Part shown: positions 1 through 5,355 of the stretch, one piece after another
Numbering within the stretch: the stretch's first letter is position 1
How the letters are laid out: each line of letters starts with the position of its first letter
Source of the DNA: an uncultured Clostridia bacterium
GTDB taxonomy: Bacteria > Bacillota > Clostridia > Saccharofermentanales > Fastidiosipilaceae
Assembly (NCBI GenBank): GCA_947253135.1
Contig: CAMXYS010000104.1
Location: 1-5,355, forward strand
Direction of reading: 5' to 3'
Length of the DNA: 5,355 nucleotides
Position numbers and translations under genes: made by a program
Notes under the pieces: model-generated
Seen by the model: the letters and a program-made list of their open reading frames with translations, nothing else
Database searches by the model: none
Told to the model about the DNA's origin: nothing

Positions 1-129
1 CCCCGCAACTATGGTTGTCGCAAACTTTCACAATTGATGGACAACTTACCCGAGATCGAAACGACCTACCGCAATGGAGGCGGGCAGATGACGGTTAAGC
101 ACGTCTTTGTTCGCCTAAAGGACGCCTAA
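1..129 (+). CDS. C-terminal end of an OST-HTH/LOTUS-domain protein (probably NYN-type ribonuclease family), 5' truncated by window
   Basis: Frame 1 is open from the first base to the TAA at 127-129 and gives 42 residues. They begin PRNYGCRKLSQLMDNLPEIE and end HVFVRLKDA. The pattern (D)PRNYG-x-x-KLS-x-L followed by a short beta hairpin and a closing H-V/I-Y/F-V-R strand is what I recognise as the end of an OST-HTH (LOTUS) winged-helix domain. In bacteria this domain usually sits at the C-terminus of proteins with an N-terminal NYN (PIN-like, LabA/DUF88) nuclease domain and is thought to bind RNA. The NYN domain itself would lie upstream of the window, so the full architecture is inferred, not seen. 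The gene converges on the SDR gene with 17 bases between stop codons. It could instead be a stand-alone OST-HTH protein. Confidence 0.72.
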   Translation, partial: PRNYGCRKLSQLMDNLPEIETTYRNGGGQMTVKHVFVRLKDA

Positions 130-160
130 GGCAACAGCAACTGCCTTTATTTACTTTGTT
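128..160 (+). terminator. Possible intrinsic terminator between the convergent genes
   Basis: AAGGCA (128-133) and TGCCTT (142-147) form a perfect 6-bp stem with an 8-base loop. On the + strand a T-rich stretch follows (146-160, ten T in fifteen bases, interrupted by A, C and G). The 5' arm overlaps the stop codon of the upstream gene and the 3' arm touches the stop of the SDR gene on the other strand. The stem is short and the tract is imperfect, so termination efficiency is uncertain. Read on the minus strand the hairpin has no T tract, so it would mainly serve the + strand gene. Confidence 0.4.
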
Positions 161-1298
161 CTCCGGTTGAGGCCGCAGTATTTTTCCGCTGAGTCGCCGT
201 GCGGGCGGCCAATTTGGCTTCGCGGCGGCGGGCTTTAGCCGCCAATCTTTTTTGTTTACGGCTGTCTTTGCGTCTTTTTCGGTTTGTTGAAAAATTGACC
301 AACCGCCGCCGATATTCAGCCAACCAGGTCAGGGTTTCGTCCAAAGTCTCGTTGAGTGGCCGGGGTGAAAAACCCAACTCCTTATTAGCCTTGGAGTGGT
401 CCATCTCGGCATTGGACTCGAGCACGTCAATACTGTAGGGGGTAAAGAAGGTCTTCAAATTAAACAAGTGGCAGAAGCGAATGACCAAGCCGGCTGCAAA
501 TTTTACCAATTTGACAGGAAAAAACAAGAGCCGAACAGTCGCCTTGCCCATCCAAGAGAAAACATAGCGGAAGAGTTGGGCGATACTGAGAGCGTGTCCG
601 GAGATAATGTAGCCTTCGCCGGCCCGGCCGTTGGTCATGGCCATTTGCAAAGCTGTGGCGACGTCGCGGACATCGACAAAATTATAGGCGCCGTTAAAGG
701 TAAACAGGACATTCTTTTTTCTGTTTTTGATCAAACTGGTGAAGACATGACCCATCTCCGATCCCTTGTAATCATTCGGGCCGATAATGCCACTGGGGAA
801 GAGGATGACAGCGTCCAGCCCACGGCTGATGCCCTTGTAGATTTCCGCTGTCGCTTCCGACTTGCTGACGGCGTAATCACCCAGCAGGGAGCGATCCGGA
901 AAACAGCTGGCGTCAACCTCTTTTAAGGCCTGGCCGCGCGGCGGTTCCGGGATGGCGTGGACGGAGCTGACATAAACTAAACGTTTTACCTTATGTTTCA
1001 AGCAGGCTTCGACCACATTGCGAGTCCCGTTGACATTGACATCAAAGAGCAAGGCACTGTGTTTAGGCGCTATGTCTACGATGCCGGCCAAGTGATAGAC
1101 ATAATCACAGCCGGCCACGGCCTTGTCTACATCGGCTGTATTTCTAATATCACCGCTGACGAGTTCAAACTGAATACCGTCCAAAGAGCCGATCGATTCT
1201 TGTGGTTGTAAAAAAAGTCGCAAGGACTCACCTTGTTCTGCTAACATCTTAACTAAAGTGTTGCCGACATGGCCGGTTGCGCCTGTAACTAAGATCAT
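147..1298 (-). CDS. NAD(P)-dependent epimerase/dehydratase-family protein (extended SDR) with a basic C-terminal tail
   Basis: The 383-residue protein opens directly with the Rossmann nucleotide-binding motif T-G-A-T-G-H-V-G (G6, G9, G12). Further extended-SDR landmarks are SGD (D50, end of beta-3), HLAG (69-72), VYVSS (S111/S112, catalytic serine), the catalytic pair Y142-x-x-x-K146 and FVDVRDVA (207-214). LGFSPRPLNETLDETLTWL near residue 308 is the usual family C-terminus. The sequence resembles the dihydroflavonol-reductase/3-beta-HSD-like branch (which includes hopanoid-associated HpnA-type proteins), but the substrate cannot be read from it. Residues about 255-279 are hydrophobic and may associate with membrane. 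After about residue 329 there is an extra stretch of roughly 50 residues rich in Lys, Arg and Ala, beyond the typical length near 330. The start is supported by AAGGGGGG eight bases upstream of ATG. It is transcribed divergently from malQ and its substrate is unknown. Confidence 0.88.
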   Translation of the reverse strand: MILVTGATGHVGNTLVKMLAEQGESLRLFLQPQESIGSLDGIQFELVSGDIRNTADVDKAVAGCDYVYHLAGIVDIAPKHSALLFDVNVNGTRNVVEACLKHKVKRLVYVSSVHAIPEPPRGQALKEVDASCFPDRSLLGDYAVSKSEATAEIYKGISRGLDAVILFPSGIIGPNDYKGSEMGHVFTSLIKNRKKNVLFTFNGAYNFVDVRDVATALQMAMTNGRAGEGYIISGHALSIAQLFRYVFSWMGKATVRLLFFPVKLVKFAAGLVIRFCHLFNLKTFFTPYSIDVLESNAEMDHSKANKELGFSPRPLNETLDETLTWLAEYRRRLVNFSTNRKRRKDSRKQKRLAAKARRREAKLAARTATQRKNTAASTGEQSK

Positions 1299-1493
1299 TT
1301 TATGAGCCCCCCTTCTGACCAGTTTCCTTTGCCTGTTTCTTATGTCTACAATATATACTAAAATCGTGAACCGAAAATGAAATAAATAAAGCTAAATATA
1401 TGTACAAAAACACAAGGATAAGAGAGAGAAAACAACAGAGCTCTTTTATGTAAGAATTAAAATAAAAGCACATTTAGAAGTGGAGTGTGGATT
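1299..1493. promoter_or_regulatory. Divergent AT-rich intergenic region between the SDR gene and malQ
   Basis: This gap must hold the promoters of both divergent genes because nothing else lies upstream of either. It contains several TATA-like hexamers (for example around 1350-1358 and 1393-1402, and TAAAAT at 1458-1463). I could not pair any of them with a convincing TTGACA-like box at 16-18 bases on either strand, so I place no promoter precisely. AGAGCTCT (1437-1444) is a short perfect palindrome of no known meaning. No coding potential or clear riboswitch structure is visible. Confidence 0.4.
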
Positions 1494-3053
1494 GTGAAGA
1501 CCTGCCTGGAGCCCTTACGGCCGCGTGAAAGCGGCATTATCTTACACCTGTCCTCGCTGCCGGGACCTTTCGGCATCGGCAAATGCGGCGAAGAGGCCCG
1601 CGCCTTCGTCAACCGACTGGCGGCAGCGGGCGTCACCTATTGGCAAGTCTTGCCTTTTACAGTGCCGGGGGCCGGCTTTTCTCCCTATTCATCGACTTCC
1701 TCCTTTGCCTGCAACACCGCCTTTATTGACCCCAGACCGCTCGTTAAAGTCGGTCTGCTGACGGAGTCGGAAGTGGCTGAGGCGATTTATGGAGGCACCG
1801 GCTACCGGACGGATTACCCTTTCGCATTGGCCGCTGCAGAACGTTTTTTGCGGCTGGCTTTTGCTCGACTAGGGGCTGAGCAAAAAGCGGAAATAACTCA
1901 TTTTGCCGCTCGCGAGGCTTGGCTGAAGCCCTATGCCGCCTATGCGGTCATCAAGACTTATTATGACAATTTGCCCTGGCATGAATGGCCGGATAAAGCT
2001 TTGCGACGGTGTGATAAAAAGGCAGTGACAGCCTTTTTATCAGGCAGACAAAATGAGGTCGACTATATTTACTTCACTCAGTGGCTGTTTCGCAGCCAGT
2101 GGGAGGAGCTGAGAGCTTATGCCAACGAAAACGGTGTGGGCGTGATCGGGGATATCCCCATTTTTCCTGACTATGACAGCTGTGATGTCTGGGCCAACAC
2201 TGGTTGCTTTTTGCTGGATGAAGACCTGTTGCCGACGGCTATAGCCGGCGTGCCGCCAGACTATTTTTCAGCAGATGGACAATTGTGGCAAAATCCCTTG
2301 TACGACTGGCAGGCCATGGCACAAGACGGCTACAGCTGGTGGATTGACCGGATCCGCTATTCTTTAAAGCTGTATGACCGCATCAGGATTGACCACTTCC
2401 GCGGTTTTGAATCCTTTTGGGCGGTTCCGCCCAGGGCTAAGACCGCCCGGGTGGGGGAGTGGCGCAAGGGGCCCGGCATGAAGCTTTTTAAAGCGGTTGA
2501 AAAGGCCTTGGGAGCAGTCAATATTATTGCCGAAGATTTGGGAGATATCACTGACGAAGTCAGACAATTTTTGCAGGATAGCGGCTTTCCGGGGATGAAG
2601 GTCCTGCAATTTGCCTTTGATGGCCGGCCGGACGAGGGGGACTTGCCTTATCGTTACCGCGAGAACACTTGTGCCTACACCGGCACCCACGACAATCAGA
2701 CCACTTTGGGCTGGCTGGCCACGACAGTGCCGGAGAAGCGCACCCATGCCCTGGACTACATCGGCTTTCCACCGAATGGACCCTGGCATGAAGGCGGGCC
2801 GATGGCACCGGGCGTCAGAGCTTTTATGCGGGCGGTCTGGTCATCGCCGGCTTTTTTTGCAGGTGCCCCGCTGCAAGATGTGCTGGGTTACGGGGATGAT
2901 GCCCGTATGAATGTGCCCGGTGTGGCCGAGGGCAACTGGACTTTTAGGGTCGGCTCAGAGGAGTTTCAGCACTGGGATCCGGCTCCGCTCAAACATTTAA
3001 ATGAGCTCTACGGCCGCTTTACGCCCTACCGCAAGGCAGGCGACCATGCTTAA
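1494..3053 (+). CDS. malQ: 4-alpha-glucanotransferase (amylomaltase), glycoside hydrolase family 77
   Basis: This cytoplasmic enzyme of maltodextrin/glycogen use transfers alpha-1,4-glucan segments between maltodextrins and releases glucose. Family signatures occur in order over 519 residues: SGIILHLSSLPGPFGIG near the N-terminus, SPYSSTSSFA (63-72), GDIPIF (219-224), AGVPPDYFSADGQLWQNPLYDW (from about 251), RIDHFRGF with the nucleophile D300, AEDLG with acid/base E347, GTHDN with D400, and RMNVPG...NWTFR near the C-terminus. Length matches bacterial amylomaltases of about 500 residues. The start is a GTG either way. GTG at 1494 has GTGGAG (1480-1485) eight bases upstream and is preferred. 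An in-frame GTG at 1485 would add three residues and has only a weak AGAAG close by. The aligned DSADVW motif of many relatives reads DSCDVW here, preceded by PDY. The 3' end overlaps the HAD gene by 8 bases, so they form one operon. Confidence 0.95.
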   Translation: MKTCLEPLRPRESGIILHLSSLPGPFGIGKCGEEARAFVNRLAAAGVTYWQVLPFTVPGAGFSPYSSTSSFACNTAFIDPRPLVKVGLLTESEVAEAIYGGTGYRTDYPFALAAAERFLRLAFARLGAEQKAEITHFAAREAWLKPYAAYAVIKTYYDNLPWHEWPDKALRRCDKKAVTAFLSGRQNEVDYIYFTQWLFRSQWEELRAYANENGVGVIGDIPIFPDYDSCDVWANTGCFLLDEDLLPTAIAGVPPDYFSADGQLWQNPLYDWQAMAQDGYSWWIDRIRYSLKLYDRIRIDHFRGFESFWAVPPRAKTARVGEWRKGPGMKLFKAVEKALGAVNIIAEDLGDITDEVRQFLQDSGFPGMKVLQFAFDGRPDEGDLPYRYRENTCAYTGTHDNQTTLGWLATTVPEKRTHALDYIGFPPNGPWHEGGPMAPGVRAFMRAVWSSPAFFAGAPLQDVLGYGDDARMNVPGVAEGNWTFRVGSEEFQHWDPAPLKHLNELYGRFTPYRKAGDHA

Positions 3054-3711
3054 GGGGGCCATTTTTGATTTTGACGGCACTTTGGCCGACTCTTTAGGGG
3101 TTTGGCTTGAAGTAGACCGGCGTTTTTTATCCGCCCGTGGACTCCCCTGCCCTACCGAATACACAACCGCCATTCGCCATTTGAATTTTGAGACCGGGGC
3201 GGCCTATACAGTTGACTATTTTAACTTGCAGGAAACGCCCGAGGCTGTTTTGCGGGAGTGGCACGATATGGCTTTAGCGATGTACCGCACTGAGGTCAAT
3301 TTAAAGCCGGGGGCCAAGGAGTACGTTGAGTTTTTACACAGCCGCCACATTAAACTCGCACTGGCTACATCATCGGTGCCGGCCCTGTGTACCCCCCTAT
3401 TAAAAAAAAGCGGTTTGCTGAAGTACTTTTCAGTCCTGGTCACGGCAGCAGAGGTCCCGGTGCCTAAAACTCAGCCGGACATCTTTTTACAGGCTGCGGC
3501 AGATCTGGAACTTAAACCGGAAGAAGTCGTCGTATATGAGGATTTGGCGGCTGCCATCGGAGTAGCCGGCAAGGCGGGTTTTCACACTGTGGGGATTTAT
3601 GACCGGGCGGTCGAGGACGAGTGGCTGCAGATCCAACGATTAGCTGATTTTACCTACCGAGGTTTTGAGGGTCAGATTGCCCATTCGCCTTTTAATCAGC
3701 CTTTAGGGTAA
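3046..3711 (+). CDS. HAD-superfamily hydrolase, subfamily IA (beta-phosphoglucomutase/phosphatase-like)
   Basis: The 221-residue protein has all four HAD motifs: FDFDGT with nucleophile D8 and acid/base D10, ATSS (T108/S109), the lysine K141 in PKTQPD, and VVYEDLAAAIGVAGKAG with Mg-binding E165/D166. The helical cap (about residues 15-85) marks subfamily IA, so it likely hydrolyses a small phosphate ester in the cytoplasm. The cap sequence (ADSLGVW...DRRFLSARGLPCP) resembles a Clostridia-type group of uncharacterised phosphatases. It lacks the TDTAxxH loop of characterised beta-phosphoglucomutases, so I do not call it pgmB despite its malQ partner. The start chosen is the ATG inside the end of malQ (8-base overlap, different frame), with AAGGCAGG at 3033-3040 as ribosome binding site. 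An upstream in-frame ATG at 3001 would add 15 residues unlike the family, before the motif-I strand. Co-transcription and translational coupling with malQ are very likely. Confidence 0.87.
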   Translation: MLKGAIFDFDGTLADSLGVWLEVDRRFLSARGLPCPTEYTTAIRHLNFETGAAYTVDYFNLQETPEAVLREWHDMALAMYRTEVNLKPGAKEYVEFLHSRHIKLALATSSVPALCTPLLKKSGLLKYFSVLVTAAEVPVPKTQPDIFLQAAADLELKPEEVVVYEDLAAAIGVAGKAGFHTVGIYDRAVEDEWLQIQRLADFTYRGFEGQIAHSPFNQPLG

Positions 3712-3749
3712 CTGATCTTAGCGGTGTGAATGTCAGTTGGCAATGGAAG

Positions 3750-3761
3750 TAAAACGTTTTA
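3750..3761. repeat. 12-base perfect palindrome with central CG
   Basis: TAAAACGTTTTA is its own reverse complement. A/T flanks around a central CpG resemble operators of LacI/CcpA-type regulators. The outer TG...CA bases of a CcpA cre consensus are absent, however, and the site lies 38 bases after a gene and roughly 200 bases before the rpsB promoter. A regulatory role is only a possibility. Confidence 0.25.
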
Positions 3762-3793
3762 AAAAGAACTGGACCGCCTGAAAATCTGTTTGG

Positions 3794-3857
3794 CTGAGCA
3801 TAACCGGTCCTCAGAATAACTGCCGCTCAGGCTAACTCCTGCTCAGAACAACTGGTG
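3794..3857. repeat. Four imperfect 16-base tandem repeats
   Basis: Units start at 3794, 3810, 3826 and 3842 and abut exactly: CTGAGCATAACCGGTC, CTCAGAATAACTGCCG, CTCAGGCTAACTCCTG, CTCAGAACAACTGGTG. Seven of sixteen columns are invariant (CT.AG...AAC), and units two and four match at 13 of 16 positions. The consensus is about CTCAGAATAACTGGTG. A more degenerate unit may precede (3778-3793, about 8 of 16 matches). The 16-base period is not a multiple of three, so this is not a coding repeat. The array sits about 95 bases upstream of the rpsB -35 box. Confidence 0.6.
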
Positions 3858-3951
3858 AAATCAAATGTTTGCTGGTGGGTCAGGAGCGACCCATTCGCTT
3901 GTGAGACAGGGTGTCATTTTGCCGGGCGAAAAGGCAGGGCCGGCCGAAGTC

Positions 3952-3979
3952 TTGATAACTGCTCACTTTTTGCTATAAT
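3952..3979 (+). promoter_or_regulatory. Sigma-A type promoter of the rpsB-tsf operon
   Basis: TTGATA (3952-3957, one mismatch to TTGACA) and a perfect TATAAT (3974-3979) are separated by 16 bases. TGC directly before the -10 box gives an extended -10 element (TGnTATAAT). Transcription should begin near 3985-3987, leaving a leader of about 80 bases before the rpsB start codon. This is the only strong promoter I see in the window, as expected for a ribosomal protein operon. Confidence 0.85.
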
Positions 3980-3996
3980 TACTGAGTTACTACACA

Positions 3997-4054
3997 CATG
4001 GAGAGTTCCTGTTGCCCTTAGCGGCCTGTTCTCCATGGAGGCATAAACAGGAGG
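3997..4054 (+). promoter_or_regulatory. Structured rpsB leader: hairpin with potential pseudoknot over the Shine-Dalgarno
   Basis: CATGGAGA (3997-4004) and TCTCCATG (4030-4037) form a perfect 8-bp stem. The loop contains TTCCTGTT (4006-4013), which can pair with AACAGGAG (4046-4053; seven Watson-Crick pairs plus one terminal U-G). That stretch includes most of the rpsB Shine-Dalgarno AGGAGG (4049-4054). The result is an H-type pseudoknot that would hide the ribosome binding site. A competing hairpin is available because a second CCTGTT (4025-4030) can pair with AACAGG (4046-4051) around the palindrome CTCCATGGAG (4031-4040). In E. coli, S2 represses rpsB-tsf translation through its leader. 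A similar role here is inferred. Confidence 0.5.
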
Positions 4055-4064
4055 TATATTAAAT

Positions 4065-4880
4065 ATGTCAGTTGTTAGTATGAAACAGTTGCTTGAAGCC
4101 GGTGTCCATTTCGGTCACCAGACCCGCCGTTGGAATCCTAAAATGGATCGCTACATCTATACAGAGCGCAATGGCATCTACATTATCGACCTGCAGCAGA
4201 CCATTAAGCTGATCGATGTCGCCTACAACTACATCCAAGATGTGGTTAAACAAGGTGGAAAAGTCTTGTTTGTCGGCACTAAAAAGCAGGCGCAAGAGTC
4301 CATCCGCGAAGAGGCTGAACGCTGTGGCATGTTCTATGTCAACAACCGCTGGCTGGGTGGTACTTTGACTAACTACAAAACGATCAAAAACAGAATTAAC
4401 CGTCTTTATGAAATCGAAAAGATGGAGGCTGACGGAACCTTCGATTTGCTGACCAAAAAAGAAGTGGCCAAGCTTCAATTGGAGTATGAAAAGCTGGACA
4501 AAAATCTGGGCGGTATCAAGGAGATGAAGGGCTTGCCGGATGTTCTCTTTGTTGTGGATCCGCACAAGGAATACATCGCTGTGGCGGAAGCTCGCCGTCT
4601 TGGCATTCCAGTTGTAGCGATCGTCGACACCAACTGCGATCCGGATGACATCGACTATGTTATCCCCGGCAATGATGATGCAATTCGGGCTGTCAAGCTG
4701 ATTGCAGCAGCTATGGCCAACGGTGTTTTGGAAGGCCGTCAAGGCATGCAAGAAGAAGAGGCTGCCGGTCAAAGCTTAGAGGAAGAGATGTTGGCTGCTG
4801 CCGACGAGACAGCTTCCGGCCAGGCTCCTTCCATCGAACAGGTAGCGGCAGAGGCGGATGCGGCCGCAACTGAAGCCTAA
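4065..4880 (+). CDS. rpsB: 30S ribosomal protein S2
   Basis: S2 binds late to the 30S subunit between head and body and helps recruit S1-like factors. The 271-residue protein shows the family hallmarks: MKQLLEAGVHFGHQTRRWNPKM (6-27), RNGIYIIDLQQT (35-46), VLFVGTKKQA (67-76), YVNNRWLGGTLTN (91-103), LPDVLFVVDP (157-166) and GIPVVAIVDTNCDPD (180-194). The S2 core ends near residue 226. A Glu/Ala-rich acidic tail of about 43 residues follows, a variable feature in S2 proteins of many bacteria. The start is fixed by AGGAGG at 4049-4054, ten bases before ATG. It is first in the rpsB-tsf operon, behind its own promoter and a structured leader that may mediate autoregulation. Confidence 0.98.
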   Translation: MSVVSMKQLLEAGVHFGHQTRRWNPKMDRYIYTERNGIYIIDLQQTIKLIDVAYNYIQDVVKQGGKVLFVGTKKQAQESIREEAERCGMFYVNNRWLGGTLTNYKTIKNRINRLYEIEKMEADGTFDLLTKKEVAKLQLEYEKLDKNLGGIKEMKGLPDVLFVVDPHKEYIAVAEARRLGIPVVAIVDTNCDPDDIDYVIPGNDDAIRAVKLIAAAMANGVLEGRQGMQEEEAAGQSLEEEMLAAADETASGQAPSIEQVAAEADAAATEA

Positions 4881-4969
4881 AACAAACAGGTCGGGCAACC
4901 GCTCCACTTTGAACCGGAAGTTGACAACATAATATAAAGTTAAGTGAAAAATACAACAGGAGGAAATCA
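4881..4969 (+). other. rpsB-tsf intergenic spacer with tsf ribosome binding site
   Basis: The 89 bases hold no hairpin-plus-T-tract, so transcription should read through into tsf. The ribosome binding site AGGAGG (4958-4963) lies six bases before ATG. It belongs to AACAGGAGG (4955-4963), the same nine bases found in front of rpsB (4046-4054). TTGACA (4921-4926) has no -10 box at the right distance. Confidence 0.55.
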
Positions 4970-5355
4970 ATGGCTGATTTGAATATTAATGCAATCAAAG
5001 AGCTGCGCACTAAGACCGGTGCAGGTATGATGGACTGCAAGAAGGCCTTGCAGGAATCCGGTGGCGATATTGACAAGGCAATCACCTGGCTGCGTGAAAA
5101 CGGAGCTGTCCAGGCGGCTAAAAAATCGGACCGGGTAGCGGCTGAGGGCTTGGTCCATGCCTACATTCACGGTGGTGGCCGAGTCGGTGTCTTGATCGAA
5201 GTCAATATTGAAACAGACTTTGCTGCTAAGAATGAAGACTTTGTTCAATTTGTAAATGACTGCGCCATGCAGGTGGCGGCGATGGCCCCCCGCTGGGTCA
5301 GCCGTGAGGATGTCAATCAGGAAGATCTGGACAAAGAGCGCGAAATCATCCGCAA
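4970..5355 (+). CDS. tsf: Elongation factor Ts, N-terminal part (3' truncated by window)
   Basis: EF-Ts is the cytoplasmic guanine-nucleotide exchange factor that recycles EF-Tu from GDP to GTP form during translation. The first 128 residues are present. Residues 1-60 form the UBA-like N-terminal domain, with the signature LRTKTGAGMMDCKKAL (12-27) and GGDIDKAITWLRENG (31-45). KKSDRVAAEG (51-60) leads into the dimerisation core, followed by GRVGVLIEVNIETDF (70-84). D83 and F84 correspond to the TDF residues that, in E. coli EF-Ts, insert into EF-Tu to displace Mg-GDP. The next residue is Ala (A85), where Val is usual. SREDV (111-115) is also typical. The reading frame is still open at the window edge. 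ATG at 4970 is set by AGGAGG six bases upstream and by family alignment. It is second gene of the rpsB operon. Confidence 0.97.
   Translation, partial: MADLNINAIKELRTKTGAGMMDCKKALQESGGDIDKAITWLRENGAVQAAKKSDRVAAEGLVHAYIHGGGRVGVLIEVNIETDFAAKNEDFVQFVNDCAMQVAAMAPRWVSREDVNQEDLDKEREIIR

Larger units (their letters stand above)
3712..3951. other. Non-coding stretch between the HAD gene and the rpsB promoter
   Basis: No credible gene lies here on either strand. It contains AACTGA/TCAGTT (3710-3715 with 3733-3738, 17-base loop, no T tract directly after), the palindrome at 3750-3761, GGACCG (3771-3776) complementary to CGGTCC (3805-3810), the 16-base repeats at 3794-3857, TGGGTC/GACCCA (3876-3881 with 3888-3893, 6-base loop) and GACA/TGTC followed by ATTTT (3905-3920). 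Any of the hairpins could help end the malQ-HAD transcript, but none is a clean intrinsic terminator. Confidence 0.5.

Noticed and set aside
396..926. 176-residue + strand open frame opposite the SDR gene
   Set aside because: The minus-strand SDR has intact catalytic motifs throughout; this frame is antisense and unrecognisable.
2364..2789. 141-residue minus-strand open frame inside malQ
   Set aside because: It overlaps the GH77 catalytic motifs on the other strand and shows no protein-like features.
3001..3045. Upstream ATG at 3001 as start of the HAD gene
   Set aside because: It would add 15 residues with no family counterpart, encoded within malQ; the ATG at 3046 has a good ribosome binding site and places motif I at the normal position.
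3794..3857. CRISPR array reading of the repeated units
   Set aside because: Units are 16 bases, abut with no spacers, and are imperfect; no cas genes are nearby.
3905..3920. GACA/TGTC hairpin plus ATTTT as a terminator for the malQ-HAD operon
   Set aside because: The stem has only four base pairs and the T run is four bases, too weak to call an intrinsic terminator.
3855..4046. 63-residue open frame upstream of rpsB
   Set aside because: It runs across the rpsB promoter and the leader hairpin, has no convincing ribosome binding site and resembles no protein family I recognise.
4068..4772. 234-residue open frame on the minus strand inside rpsB
   Set aside because: It is an antisense shadow of the highly conserved S2 gene with no family resemblance.
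4921..4938. TTGACA followed by TATAAA before tsf, as a possible internal promoter
   Set aside because: The two boxes are only 6 bases apart, and no -10-like hexamer lies at 16-18 bases.

Overview
This window looks like part of a chromosome from a Gram-positive, Bacillota-type (probably Clostridia-like) bacterium of moderate GC content. The signs are strong AGGAGG-type ribosome binding sites, a sigma-A style promoter, Clostridia-like S2 and EF-Ts sequences, and a HAD hydrolase subtype that I recall mostly from Clostridia. Taxonomy is inferred from protein flavour alone and is not certain at genus level.

Layout. (1) Bases 1-129 (+) are the last 42 codons of a gene whose C-terminus looks like an OST-HTH/LOTUS domain, as found behind NYN ribonuclease domains. 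It converges on (2) an extended SDR (NAD-dependent epimerase/dehydratase family) at 147-1298 (-), which carries an unusual Lys/Arg-rich tail. Only 17 bases separate the two stop codons, and a small hairpin spans both. (3) A 195-base AT-rich divergent gap is followed by a two-gene operon: malQ (GH77 4-alpha-glucanotransferase, 1494-3053) and a HAD-superfamily phosphatase-like gene (3046-3711) that overlaps it by 8 bases. (4) A 353-base non-coding stretch holds a 12-base perfect palindrome, four imperfect 16-base tandem repeats and small hairpins. It ends in a textbook promoter and a structured leader. (5) The rpsB-tsf translation operon follows: ribosomal protein S2 (4065-4880) and the start of elongation factor Ts (4970 to beyond the window end).

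How the parts relate. MalQ and the HAD enzyme are almost certainly co-transcribed, and probably translationally coupled, in maltodextrin/sugar-phosphate metabolism. S2 and EF-Ts form the classical conserved operon. The most interesting non-coding signal is the rpsB leader. An 8-bp hairpin there presents a loop complementary to the rpsB Shine-Dalgarno region, which allows an H-type pseudoknot and a competing hairpin. This is the architecture expected of an autogenous S2 translational switch. Nothing else points to a mobile element, CRISPR array or defence system; most of the window is ordinary core genome.
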